A stretch of DNA of 64,000 bases from positions 1,488,001 to 1,552,000 of the forward strand of contig NZ_JAUSQU010000001.1 in the NCBI RefSeq assembly GCF_030811455.1, in the 5' to 3' direction. Shown here piece after piece: positions 1 through 7,614 of the stretch; within the stretch, counting starts at the first letter, position 1; every line of letters begins with the position of its first letter. The DNA is from Streptosporangium lutulentum. Lineage in GTDB: Bacteria > Actinomycetota > Actinomycetes > Streptosporangiales > Streptosporangiaceae. The notes under the pieces were generated by a model. That model was not told where the DNA came from. It searched no databases and saw only the letters and a program-made list of their open reading frames with translations. A program made the position numbers and the translations under genes.

Positions 1-207
1 GCCGAGCGCGTGCACGTAGTCCTCGTTGTTGAGCAGGTCCCACAGCCGCTCGGCGCCGAGCCGGGCGAGGGTGTGCTCCTCCTGGACGGAACCGCGTAAC
101 CGGACCACGTCCTCGGCGGTGTAGGTCCGTTCGATGTCCTTCCAGCGGGGGTTGGTCTCCCACTCGTGCCGCAGCTCGTCTGCGGCTCCCTTGAGGCGAT
201 CATTCAT
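1..207 (-). CDS. aceA: Isocitrate lyase, N-terminal part (cut by window edge)
   Basis: Isocitrate lyase cleaves isocitrate to glyoxylate and succinate in the glyoxylate shunt, needed for growth on acetate or fatty acids. Only the first 69 residues are in the window. They contain [33 protein letters not shown] and GAERLW, close to the N-terminus of mycobacterial Icl1. The ATG at 207 is preceded by AAGGAG at a normal distance; a second ATG two bases away at 203 is out of frame. The divergent neighbour is a RamB-type regulator, the same pairing known from Mycobacterium and Corynebacterium, so acetate- or acyl-CoA-dependent control is likely. The remainder lies left of the window. Confidence 0.93.
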   Translation of the reverse strand, partial: MNDRLKGAADELRHEWETNPRWKDIERTYTAEDVVRLRGSVQEEHTLARLGAERLWDLLNNEDYVHALG

Positions 208-289
208 TGGTTAACTCCTTTTCGTCCCCTGGGTGCCCTGCTCTGAGTGTGTGCCCCCGTTTAAAGGGGCGAATAGGTCAACTTGGGCG

Positions 290-310
290 TAAGAAATGAA
301 ATTTTTCTTA
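290..310. promoter_or_regulatory. Inverted repeat in the aceA-ramB intergenic region, probable operator
   Basis: TAAGAAA at 290-296 and TTTCTTA at 304-310 form a perfect 7-bp inverted repeat with a 7-bp spacer. The region is strikingly AT-rich for this genome and holds a GAAATTT core (298-304), which recurs as GAAATTTC at 413-420 and 425-432. It lies about 80 bp upstream of aceA and about 140 bp upstream of ramB. A role as binding site for the adjacent regulator is inferred. Confidence 0.5.
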
Positions 311-410
311 TGAGGTGAATACTGTGCGGTATTCGACGGAGAAGAAATCAAGAGTTTTCTCTATGGACTAGACCAATCCGAAGGAGACGGATGCCGGCGT
401 CCGCGGCGTG

Positions 411-450
411 TTGAAATTTCTTCCGAAATTTCGCTTAGCATCGTGGTATG
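411..450 (+). promoter_or_regulatory. Putative ramB promoter with twin GAAATTTC palindromes and leaderless start
   Basis: TTGAAA (411-416) and TAGCAT (436-441) resemble -35 and -10 boxes with a 19-bp spacer. The ATG at 448 follows only six bases after the -10 box and has no Shine-Dalgarno sequence, so the mRNA is probably leaderless. Two identical palindromes GAAATTTC (413-420 and 425-432), 12 bp apart, lie across the -35 box and spacer, where a bound protein would block transcription. Autoregulation is inferred. Confidence 0.45.
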
Positions 451-1917
451 GCATCTTTGGTCGGTGAAGAACCGCTTTCCTTGACGCAAGAACTCGATCT
501 CATCGCGTTCGGCCAGCGCCTGAGACACCTGCGCAAGCAACGCGGTCTCACCCTCTCCGACCTGGGCGAACGCGTCAGCCGGGCGCCCAGCCAGCTCTCC
601 CTGCTGGAGAACGGCAAGCGCGAGCCGAAACTGTCGCTCCTGAAATCCCTCGCCACCGCCCTCGGCGTGCCGGTCGAGGAACTGCTCCGCCGCCAGGCCC
701 CCAACCGGCGGGCGCAACTGGAGATGGCCCTGGAGGAGGCGCAGCGCGACCCGCTGTACGCGGGACTCGGCCTGGCCAGGCTGAAGGTCTCCGCCCGCGT
801 CCCCAACGACGTGCTCGAACACATCCTCGGCCTCTACGGCGAGCTGCGGGCGCGCCAGGCCAGGGGGACCGCCACCCCCGAGGAGGCGCGGGCCGCCAAC
901 GCCGAGCTCCGCCGCAAGCAGCGCGAGCAGGACAACTACTTCGCCGAGATCGAGCAGTCCGCGGCCGAGGCGCTCGCCGCGGTCGGTTACCGCACGGGCG
1001 CGTTGTCGCAGAGCACCGTCCAGGCGCTGGTGGCCCACTTCGGCTACACCGTGCAGACCGTTCAGGACCTGCCGCACACGGTCCGCTCCATCTCCGACCT
1101 GCGCAACCGGCGGATCTACGTCAAGCACGAGCAGGTCGGCATGCACACCCCGCGCACGATCCTGCTGCAGACGCTCGGCCACCTCTCCCTCGGACACCAC
1201 AAACCCCGTGACTTCGCCGACTTCCTGCGCCAGCGGACCGAGGCCAACTACTTCGCCGCCGCCGTCCTGGTGCCCGAGGCCGCCGCTGTGCCGTACCTGA
1301 GGGAGGCCAAGGAGGACCGGGCGCTGAGCGTGGAGGACCTGCGGGACGTCTTCGCCGTCTCCTACGAGATGGCCGCGCACCGCTTCACCAACCTGGCCAC
1401 CCGGTTCCTCGACCTGAAGTGCCACTTCGTCCGCAACAACGCCGACGGGATCATCTACAAGGCCTACGAGAACGACGGCATCGTCTTCCCCGCGGACGAG
1501 CAGGGCGCCATCGAGGGCCAGCGGATGTGCCTGGAGTGGTCGGGGCGGCAGATTTTCCTGTCGCCCGACAGGTTCTCCGTCCTCTACCAGTACTCCGACT
1601 CACCCACCGGCACCTACTTCTGCGTCGCCCACGTCGACCCCTCCAGGGAGCGGGACTTCGCCATCACGCTCGGCGTGCCGTACCGCGAGTCACGCTGGTT
1701 CCGCGGCCGTGAGACCACCAACCGCACCAAGTCGGACTGCCCGACCGGTGACTGCTGCCGCCGCCCGCCCGCCGAGCTCACCCAGCGCTGGGAGGGCTAC
1801 GCCTGGCCGTCGGCCCGCGGCAACTCGCACATCCTCGCGGCGCTGCCGCCCGGGTCCTTTCCCGGAGTGGACGAGGCGGACGTCTACACCTTCCTGGAGC
1901 GTCACGCGCTCAGCTGA
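448..1917 (+). CDS. ramB: RamB/ScfR-type XRE transcriptional regulator of acetate or short-chain acyl metabolism
   Basis: 489 aa. Residues about 20-80 form an XRE-type helix-turn-helix (LRKQRGLTLSDLGERVSR, SQLSLLENGKREP). The middle is a segment of the ImmA/IrrE type in which the HExxH metallopeptidase motif is degenerate (LGHLSLGHH), so proteolysis is unlikely. The C-terminal third has the cysteine cluster SDCPTGDCC seen in the DUF2083 part of RamB/PrpR/ScfR proteins, which in relatives takes part in acyl-CoA or Fe-S sensing. The gene is divergent from isocitrate lyase, as ramB is in other actinobacteria, so control of aceA is the natural assignment. PrpR is the main alternative name. There is no ribosome binding site; a leaderless mRNA is likely. 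Confidence 0.85.
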   Translation: MASLVGEEPLSLTQELDLIAFGQRLRHLRKQRGLTLSDLGERVSRAPSQLSLLENGKREPKLSLLKSLATALGVPVEELLRRQAPNRRAQLEMALEEAQRDPLYAGLGLARLKVSARVPNDVLEHILGLYGELRARQARGTATPEEARAANAELRRKQREQDNYFAEIEQSAAEALAAVGYRTGALSQSTVQALVAHFGYTVQTVQDLPHTVRSISDLRNRRIYVKHEQVGMHTPRTILLQTLGHLSLGHHKPRDFADFLRQRTEANYFAAAVLVPEAAAVPYLREAKEDRALSVEDLRDVFAVSYEMAAHRFTNLATRFLDLKCHFVRNNADGIIYKAYENDGIVFPADEQGAIEGQRMCLEWSGRQIFLSPDRFSVLYQYSDSPTGTYFCVAHVDPSRERDFAITLGVPYRESRWFRGRETTNRTKSDCPTGDCCRRPPAELTQRWEGYAWPSARGNSHILAALPPGSFPGVDEADVYTFLERHALS

Positions 1918-1977
1918 CACCCCTCCGCCGGGACCTCGCGGGCGGCTCGCGGCCACCGTCGCCGGAACGGCGAGCCG

Positions 1978-3771
1978 TCACGCGCCCGGCTGGGAGCGCG
2001 AAAGCCTGAGCGACGGGTGACCGTAGAACTGGTAGGCCGCCAGGGTGGCGGGTGACTGGCAGCGCAGGGACCGCAGGACCTCGGCCGGGAGCTCGCCGCC
2101 GAGGTAACGGCCGTAGAACCCCTGCGCGAGGCCGCCGCCGAGGGGGTCGGCGGACCAGAGCGGGGCCACGACCCCGCCCGCGCCCGCGAGCAGGAACGTC
2201 CACGGATCGCCGGTGCCCTCCAGGAAGACGAAGGGATCGCCGTCCAGGTCCTGGCTCAGGGCCGTGGGCGCGGAGTCGCCGGCCGCGAAGTGGACGATGT
2301 CCGGTGATCGGCCGAACAGGCTCAGGACCTCGCCGAGCAGGGGAGCGACCTTCGTGGCGCCGTAGGCGGTGACCAGCGGGTGAGGGGTGTCCGCCTCGGC
2401 GTACACGACCGCCATGCTGTCGCCCCTCACCCGCGAGGGCGGGGGCAGTTCGGGACGCCGCCCTCCGATGGGCCAGCGGCCGGTCACCGTCTGGCAGTTC
2501 AGATAGCGGGGAACGGAGGCGTCGACGGGTTGCTCCAGAGCGGCCAGCTCCCAGGGGACGTGCGGTTCCTGAGAGAGGATCAGCACGCTCGGGCGGCGCG
2601 GCGCCACCCGTCCGGCCACCGCGTTCAGCAGCTCCCAGAATCCCCTCGGGACCTTCGAGGCGATCTGACGCCCCAGCTCCTCGGAGAGGTGGCCCCGCTC
2701 CGTGAGGCGCCGCCCGAACTCCGAGGTCCGCACGCCGAGCTCGCAGCTCTCCGGCTGGTCGGGGGTGAGGAAGTGCGGGGACCGGTAGGTCCACCACAGT
2801 CGTCCAGGCTGGTCGCCGTGGACGATGACCACCGTGACGTCCGCGGGCTCCTCCGCGCCGGCCAGCCGGACCCGGGTGCCCGCGACCGGCTCGGGAGGGT
2901 CGTCCCGGCCGAGCTTGCCGGGGGAGCCGAGGACCGAGATCGGGCGCACGCCGAAACCGGTCACCTCGCCGCGCACCGCGTGGATCGCCTGGATCTGCCG
3001 GACCGTCTCCGGCTGCTCCTGCGGAAGGGCGACCAGGCTGATCGTCGTCTTCGGGTACGGCGAGGCGTCGTCGGCGCGGAGCTGGACCCGCCATCCGCGG
3101 GGTGCCTCGAACCCCTCCGCGATGATCTGGACGTCCAGGTCGACGGGCTCTCCGGAGGACGGGGCCGTCATGCCCTCCTGGCCCTGCTCGGGGGAGAGGC
3201 CGACCCCCACCTCGATCCCCCAGCCCCCGACCACCTCGGGCGGGGCCTCGATCAGCGGAAACGCGTTCTGATTCCGCCGGTCGGCGGGGGCGGCGTCCTT
3301 CTCCCCGCGGCGCCTGCGGAACACGTCGGCCAGTCGGCCGATCATCGAGGGGCCACGGTCGGCGGCCGGTGGCGAGGGGGGCTCGGGCTGGGTGGGCGGA
3401 GAGGAGTGCGCTCCGCCGGGCCGCGGCCGGTCGGGGGCGGCCGATCCGTTCGACGGGTTTCCCGGCGGTGAGCCGGGACTCGCGGCGGCCGGTGGCCGGT
3501 CGGGATCGGCGGAGTCCGTGAGCGAAGGGACCAGCTCCTCGGCGGTGACGTGGTCGTTCAGGCGGAGCAGGGCGGAGAGCCGCTCCCAGGCGGGGCCGTA
3601 CTGGGCGACGAGCATGATGACGGCGTCGGCGAGCGGCCCGGGAGGCTGCTTGCCCTCTTCGGCCAGGAGAAAGTCCAACCGGCCGCGGAGCTCTTCGGAC
3701 GTGGTGCCCATCAGGCGGTCGAGCTCATCACGGACGGTGTGCGCCGCCCTCATCACGGCTACCGGGTTCAT
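1978..3771 (-). CDS. CHAT-fold protein with apparently inactive catalytic site
   Basis: About 597 aa from ATG 3771, which has GGGAG just upstream; an upstream in-frame ATG at 3855 would add 28 residues without a good ribosome site. The first 80 residues are helical (AAHTVRDELDRLM, YGPAWERLSALL) and may be an adaptor domain. A proline/glycine-rich linker follows, then a beta-rich middle. The last 230 residues have the hallmarks of a CHAT (caspase-like) domain: SVLILSQEPHVPWELAALE, PDIVHFA, and LLAGAGGVVAPLWS with a following FYGRYL helix. The usual catalytic His (HFACHG-like) is replaced by AAGDS, and no Cys occurs where the LNAC motif is expected. A scaffold or decoy role, not a protease, is inferred. 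No partner gene is adjacent. Confidence 0.6.
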   Translation of the reverse strand: MNPVAVMRAAHTVRDELDRLMGTTSEELRGRLDFLLAEEGKQPPGPLADAVIMLVAQYGPAWERLSALLRLNDHVTAEELVPSLTDSADPDRPPAAASPGSPPGNPSNGSAAPDRPRPGGAHSSPPTQPEPPSPPAADRGPSMIGRLADVFRRRRGEKDAAPADRRNQNAFPLIEAPPEVVGGWGIEVGVGLSPEQGQEGMTAPSSGEPVDLDVQIIAEGFEAPRGWRVQLRADDASPYPKTTISLVALPQEQPETVRQIQAIHAVRGEVTGFGVRPISVLGSPGKLGRDDPPEPVAGTRVRLAGAEEPADVTVVIVHGDQPGRLWWTYRSPHFLTPDQPESCELGVRTSEFGRRLTERGHLSEELGRQIASKVPRGFWELLNAVAGRVAPRRPSVLILSQEPHVPWELAALEQPVDASVPRYLNCQTVTGRWPIGGRRPELPPPSRVRGDSMAVVYAEADTPHPLVTAYGATKVAPLLGEVLSLFGRSPDIVHFAAGDSAPTALSQDLDGDPFVFLEGTGDPWTFLLAGAGGVVAPLWSADPLGGGLAQGFYGRYLGGELPAEVLRSLRCQSPATLAAYQFYGHPSLRLSRSQPGA

Positions 3772-3900
3772 CCCGCTCCCTTGCTGCGATCTGGATTGAT
3801 CTTCCCACCTTCGCGGCGGGGACGGGAGCCGGTACTCGTTGCGAATCGGCGCCACATAAGGTGATACCCGTAAGTTCCGAGGTGATGGGAAGGATGGGCC

Positions 3901-4884
3901 GTGCTGCCTGAAGCGGGGGCATGGTTGCGTGGGCGCACATCATCATCGGATGACTGGTCGTTGGCGTGGCTGATGGAAGCCAAGGGAGACGTGACGGTCA
4001 GTGTCGTGCTCCCCGCCCGCGACGAGGAGGGGACGGTCGGGGAGATCGTCACCGCGATCCGGCGCGACCTGATGGAAGCCGTCCCGCTCGTCGACGAACT
4101 GGTGGTCATCGACTCCCGTTCCGTCGACGAAACCGCCGTGCGCGCCGCGCGGGCCGGGGCCAGGGTGATCGCTCAGGACGAGATCCTGCCCGATCTGAAA
4201 CCGCTGGACGGCAAGGGGGAGGCGCTCTGGAAGTCCCTCGCCGTGACCTCCGGTGACCTGCTGGTCTTCATCGACGCCGACCTGCGCGAGTTCCGCACGT
4301 CCTTCGTGACCGGACTGCTCGGCCCGCTGTTCGACGACCCGGGCGTGGTCTACGTCAAGGGCTGCTACGACCGGCCCCTGCAGAACGTGCAGAGCGGCGG
4401 CGGCCGGGTCACCGAACTCGTCGCACGGCCTCTGCTCAACCTGCACTGGCCGCTGCTCGCCGGGTTCGTGCAACCCCTCGCGGGGGAGTACGCCGGGCGC
4501 AGGTCCGTGCTGGAGCGGGTCCCGTTCGTCACGGGCTACGGCGTGGAGCTGGGCCTGCTGATCGACCTGCTCGACCTCGCCGGACTCGACGCCCTGGCCC
4601 AGGTCGACCTGGGCCGTCGCGTCCACTCCCACCAGTCCACCGAGGCGCTGGGCGGCATGGCCGCCCAGATCCTGCAGACCTCCTGGTCCCGGCTGGAACG
4701 CCAGAACAAGATGGTCTCCCTGCACACGCCCTCCACCCGCCTGGCCCAGTTCCGCCGGGACACCGACGGCGAGAGCCGGTCGGGCGGTTCGGGCGGGCAC
4801 CACGCGACCGTCCGCGACGTGGCCGTCGCCGAACGCCCACCGATGATCACCGTCCCCGGCTACCACCCCCGGCGGACCGGCTGA
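3901..4884 (+). CDS. gpgS: Glucosyl-3-phosphoglycerate synthase
   Basis: 327 aa, GT81-family retaining glycosyltransferase that transfers glucose from an NDP-glucose to 3-phosphoglycerate, the first step towards glucosylglycerate and methylglucose lipopolysaccharides. Visible motifs are VSVVLPARDEEGTVGEIV (nucleotide-sugar binding), VVIDSRSVDET, LDGKGEALWKSL, the metal-binding FIDAD, and PFVTGYGVELGLLID, which is nearly identical to the mycobacterial enzyme. GTG start with GGAAGGA upstream. It is divergent from the CHAT gene. The N-terminal 30 residues (to about DWSLAWLMEAK) are slightly longer than usual, so a start further in is possible. Confidence 0.9.
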   Translation: MLPEAGAWLRGRTSSSDDWSLAWLMEAKGDVTVSVVLPARDEEGTVGEIVTAIRRDLMEAVPLVDELVVIDSRSVDETAVRAARAGARVIAQDEILPDLKPLDGKGEALWKSLAVTSGDLLVFIDADLREFRTSFVTGLLGPLFDDPGVVYVKGCYDRPLQNVQSGGGRVTELVARPLLNLHWPLLAGFVQPLAGEYAGRRSVLERVPFVTGYGVELGLLIDLLDLAGLDALAQVDLGRRVHSHQSTEALGGMAAQILQTSWSRLERQNKMVSLHTPSTRLAQFRRDTDGESRSGGSGGHHATVRDVAVAERPPMITVPGYHPRRTG

Positions 4885-4904
4885 AAGGCATCACCCCGGC
4901 CCGG

Positions 4905-4944
4905 CCGCGTGTGAACCACGGCGACCGCGTGTGAACCACGGCGA
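4905..4944. repeat. Two tandem copies of a 20-bp unit
   Basis: CCGCGTGTGAACCACGGCGA occurs at 4905-4924 and again without change at 4925-4944, just after the gpgS stop. The second copy runs straight into a hairpin. It looks like a recent tandem duplication in the untranslated region. Confidence 0.85.
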
Positions 4945-4960
4945 CCGCCGACGCGGTCGC
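4941..4960. terminator. Hairpin between converging gpgS and PRC-barrel genes
   Basis: GCGACCGC (4941-4948) and GCGGTCGC (4953-4960) form a perfect 8-bp stem with loop CGAC. There is no T tract, but the position between two converging genes fits a terminator. Confidence 0.45.
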
Positions 4961-5087
4961 CTGGATCCGGCCGGCGCCGTCGTCGGCGACGGACATCGGC
5001 CCACGCCCGGCCATGAGCCGTCACCGACAACGCCGACCGGATCGAGGGCGGCGGCACTCCGCCCCGCGGAGACCTTCACCTACACGG

Positions 5088-5444
5088 TCAGATCGTGGAG
5101 AAACGACCGTAGTGGCCGCCGAGACGCTCGTGGTAGCCGGCCTCCTTGTAGGTGGTCACGTTGAACTCCGGGGCGTCCTCGATCTCCTTCTTGGTGCATC
5201 CGACGTAGATCTTGCGCTCCGGAGGGTCGATCCGGGTGATCGTGCCGGCGGGCAGCACGATCTTCTTGTCGAAGACCCAGAAGCCGATGTCGACGACCAC
5301 GTAGCTGTCGTCCGCCATGGTGCTCTCTTCCTCCACCAGGCCGATTTTCCCGTCGGTGGCCTCCACGTCGAAGCCGATGAGGTCCAGTGTCTGGTCGCCG
5401 CCGTAGACGTCGGAACGGTACGTCCATATGTTTTCGCTCGCCAT
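5088..5444 (-). CDS. PRC-barrel domain protein
   Basis: 118 aa from ATG 5444 (MASENIWTYRSD), with GAGAAGAG upstream; the longer reading frame to 5531 has no ribosome site. The sequence follows the PRC-barrel fold of photosynthetic reaction centre H subunit and RimM type: a short N-terminal strand with DLIGFDVEATDGKIG, then SYVVVDIGFW, then KKIVLPAGTITRID and a C-terminal extension with YKEAGYHERLGGHY. Such small stand-alone PRC proteins are common in actinobacteria and of unknown, probably stress-related, function. It is transcribed alone, converging on gpgS. Confidence 0.75.
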   Translation of the reverse strand: MASENIWTYRSDVYGGDQTLDLIGFDVEATDGKIGLVEEESTMADDSYVVVDIGFWVFDKKIVLPAGTITRIDPPERKIYVGCTKKEIEDAPEFNVTTYKEAGYHERLGGHYGRFSTI

Positions 5445-5571
5445 GTTCAAACTCTTCTCACCTGAGAGGGACCTCACACCTGTCTCGTCTACCCGCCGAG
5501 GCCCAGCTAAACGAGCCGAGTAGAAGATCAACTGTAACCCGCCGGCCGTGCCCGGCCCGCCGGGTCGAGGC

Positions 5572-6213
5572 TCATGCCTTGCCGCGTCCGGAGAGCCGCC
5601 GGCTCGCGAAGGCGACGGCGAGGCTCACCCCGGCCACACCCAGGTAGATCCAGTGCGGAGTCGGCTCACCGCCGGAAGCGCCGGACGAAGGCGTGGCGAC
5701 GGTCACCGGAGGGCGGGTGGCCGTACCGAGAGCGGTGAGGAGTTCGGCGGTGAGCGGCTCCCCGTTCTGCGTCCCGTCCTCCGTGCGCAGAGGGGCTCCG
5801 CCCGGACGGACCATCCGGTTGCCCGCGCACAGCGAGGTGTGCAGGGCCACGCCGGGATCGACCGCGAACAGGCCGGACTCGCCCGCGGAGGCGAACACCA
5901 GATAGCGCGATCCGGCGGTGAAGCGGTATCCGCACGCGGCCTCGTCGGCGTTGGTGGCCACCTCGAACTCGGCGCTCGCCTTCCCCTTGTAGACCTGGTC
6001 GGCCCGGAAGGTGTAGACGACCGGCGGGGTGGGACCGAGCGGGTCGCCGTCGAGCTTGCGGGCGGCCGTCATCGTCCCGGTGAAGACGGCGGCGGACTCC
6101 TTCACCTGCTCCGCCGGCTCAAGGGGGGCGCAACTGCAGGCGCACGCCGTACCGGGAGCGATCATCAGGGTCGCGGTGACAAGCAGCAGGATGACGAGCA
6201 GCCGATGTCTCAT
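5572..6213 (-). CDS. Exported TIMP/NTR-like protein with C-terminal membrane anchor
   Basis: 213 aa. Signal peptide RHRLLVILLLVTATLMIAPG ends just before ACACSCAP. A CxC motif at the mature N-terminus is the hallmark of netrin/TIMP-like (NTR) folds. Two further cysteines (EAACGYRF, TSLCAGN) could form disulfides. A low-complexity stalk (GASGGEPTP) is followed by one transmembrane helix (IYLGVAGVSLAVAFA) and a basic tail (RRLSGRGK), so the protein is likely membrane-anchored outside the cell. In animal TIMPs this fold inhibits metalloproteases; the bacterial role is not known to me. It is transcribed alone. Confidence 0.7.
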   Translation of the reverse strand: MRHRLLVILLLVTATLMIAPGTACACSCAPLEPAEQVKESAAVFTGTMTAARKLDGDPLGPTPPVVYTFRADQVYKGKASAEFEVATNADEAACGYRFTAGSRYLVFASAGESGLFAVDPGVALHTSLCAGNRMVRPGGAPLRTEDGTQNGEPLTAELLTALGTATRPPVTVATPSSGASGGEPTPHWIYLGVAGVSLAVAFASRRLSGRGKA

Positions 6214-6263
6214 GCCCTCATGACGTACGTCTCCCCGGGGCGGTTCGATGACGGGGGTCGCCC

Positions 6264-6343
6264 GGTGCTCACGTGCGGTCGGGAGTCACGGGTGTTCACG
6301 TGCGCGGGCGGAGCCGGGGGGTTCCGGGTGTTCACGTGCGCGG
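6264..6343. repeat. Three CACGTG-centred repeats upstream of the TIMP-like gene
   Basis: GGGTGTTCACGTGCGCGG occurs exactly at 6290-6307 and 6326-6343, and a variant (GTGCTCACGTGCGG) begins near 6266. Each has a CACGTG palindrome. The copies are spaced at 36 bp and less, upstream of the gene starting at 6213. They may be regulator sites or a short tandem amplification; the last copy runs into the stop region of the desaturase gene. Confidence 0.6.
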
Positions 6344-7366
6344 ATCGTCGCGTCGGACGTCGTCCCGTTCCCCGTTTCGCGCCCGCTGCCCTGGAGGCCG
6401 GGCGGTGGGCGCTCCCCGGCCCGCCTCGACGCGGCGAGCGGCCAGGTGCCCGGGGTCCGGCCAGCGCACGCCGTACGCCCAGCCCGCTCGTTCGAGCCAG
6501 CGGATCAACCGGGCGCTCGGGTCCATCTGGCCTTTGAGCACGCCGTGCCGGGCGCAGGTCGGTTCGACGTGGTGCCAGTTGTGCCAGCCCTCACCGAGGG
6601 TCAGGAACGCCACCCACCGGACGTTGGACGACCGGTCCCTGGTTGTGAAGGGACGCTCGCCGAAGGTGTGGGCGACGGAGTTCACCGACCAGGTCACATG
6701 GTGCACCACGGCGTAGCGGACCAGCCCGCCCCAGAAGAGGGCGGTCCACACGCCGGTCCACGACATCGTCCACAGCCCTCCCGCCGCGGCGGGCAGCAGG
6801 AAGGACAGCGCCGCGACGGCCGGGTAGGCGGAGTCGAACCGCCGGACGTCCGGGTCGGCCAGCAGGTCCGGTACCCAGTGCTGCCGGACGGAGCGGTGGC
6901 GCGCGGTGTAGAACCAGCCGACGTGGGCGTGCGCCATGCCTCGCAGCAAGGCCGGGCCGCTGTCGCCGTACCGCCACGGCGAGTGCGGATCGCCGGCCCG
7001 GTCGGCGTATTTGTGGTGGCGGCGATGCTCGGCCGCCCACAGCGTGACCGGGCCTTCGAGCGCCATGCCGCCGGCCAGCATGAGTGCGATGCGCAGTGGT
7101 CTGCGGCACTTGAAGGCCCGATGGGTGAAGTGCCGGTGGTAGCCGACGGCGATCCCGAAGACGCTGACCAGGTACATGACGACGGCGATGACCGCGTCGT
7201 GTGGCCCGATCCCCCATCCCCAGAGGGCGGGAACCGCCACGGCCAGGGTCAGCACCGGCAGGATGACGAGGGCGACCAGATAGGCGGTGCGGCGCCCGGT
7301 CGTGACCGCCGCGGTCTCGGCCGTTCCCGGCTCCGGCTGACCTGGTGGGAAGGCCGACGTGGTCAC
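6332..7366 (-). CDS. Acyl-CoA / fatty-acid desaturase (delta-9 type)
   Basis: 344 aa from GTG 7366 (VTTSAFPPGQ), chosen because AGGGGG lies just upstream; the reading frame continues to 7507 without a ribosome site. It is a membrane di-iron desaturase that inserts a cis double bond into fatty acyl chains. All three histidine boxes are present: HRHFTH, EHRRHHKYADRAGDPHSP and GWHNWHH. Hydrophobic pairs flank the boxes (YLVALVILPVLTLAVAVPALW, AVIAVVMYLVSVFGIAVGY, and others around VAALSFLLPAAAGGLW). The C-terminal part (RLIRWLERAGWAYGVRWPDP) matches bacterial stearoyl-CoA desaturases. It is transcribed alone; electron donor genes are not adjacent. Confidence 0.9.
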   Translation of the reverse strand: MTTSAFPPGQPEPGTAETAAVTTGRRTAYLVALVILPVLTLAVAVPALWGWGIGPHDAVIAVVMYLVSVFGIAVGYHRHFTHRAFKCRRPLRIALMLAGGMALEGPVTLWAAEHRRHHKYADRAGDPHSPWRYGDSGPALLRGMAHAHVGWFYTARHRSVRQHWVPDLLADPDVRRFDSAYPAVAALSFLLPAAAGGLWTMSWTGVWTALFWGGLVRYAVVHHVTWSVNSVAHTFGERPFTTRDRSSNVRWVAFLTLGEGWHNWHHVEPTCARHGVLKGQMDPSARLIRWLERAGWAYGVRWPDPGHLAARRVEAGRGAPTARPPGQRARNGERDDVRRDDPRT

Positions 7367-7614
7367 GCTACCCCCTGCGGTCGGCGAAGACCGTCCGATG
7401 CGCGGTCCGGTCGCCCATTCAACGGGCGGGCCGCGGGGCGGCGGGAGTTGCCTGGAAGTGACAAGTCGATTACCACGTGAAGTCGGGCCGATACATTGCG
7501 TGGCCATGGTGGGGTAATGTTTCGCCCGCTCGGAGTGTGGCTACGGAAAGTGATGATCTCTGTTCGTTCCGGCTTCGGCGGCCGGTTCACGGGTGAGACG
7601 GAGGGTCCTGCGGC

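Noticed and set aside
448-1917. Active ImmA/IrrE metalloprotease in the RamB-type regulator
   Set aside because: The HExxH motif is missing its Glu (LGHLSLGH), so only the fold is likely kept.
4905-4944. Start of a CRISPR array
   Set aside because: Only two directly adjacent copies without spacers; it is a tandem duplication.
6264-6343. CRISPR-like repeat cluster
   Set aside because: Repeats are 18 bp, only two are exact, and the spacer between them is as short as the repeat.
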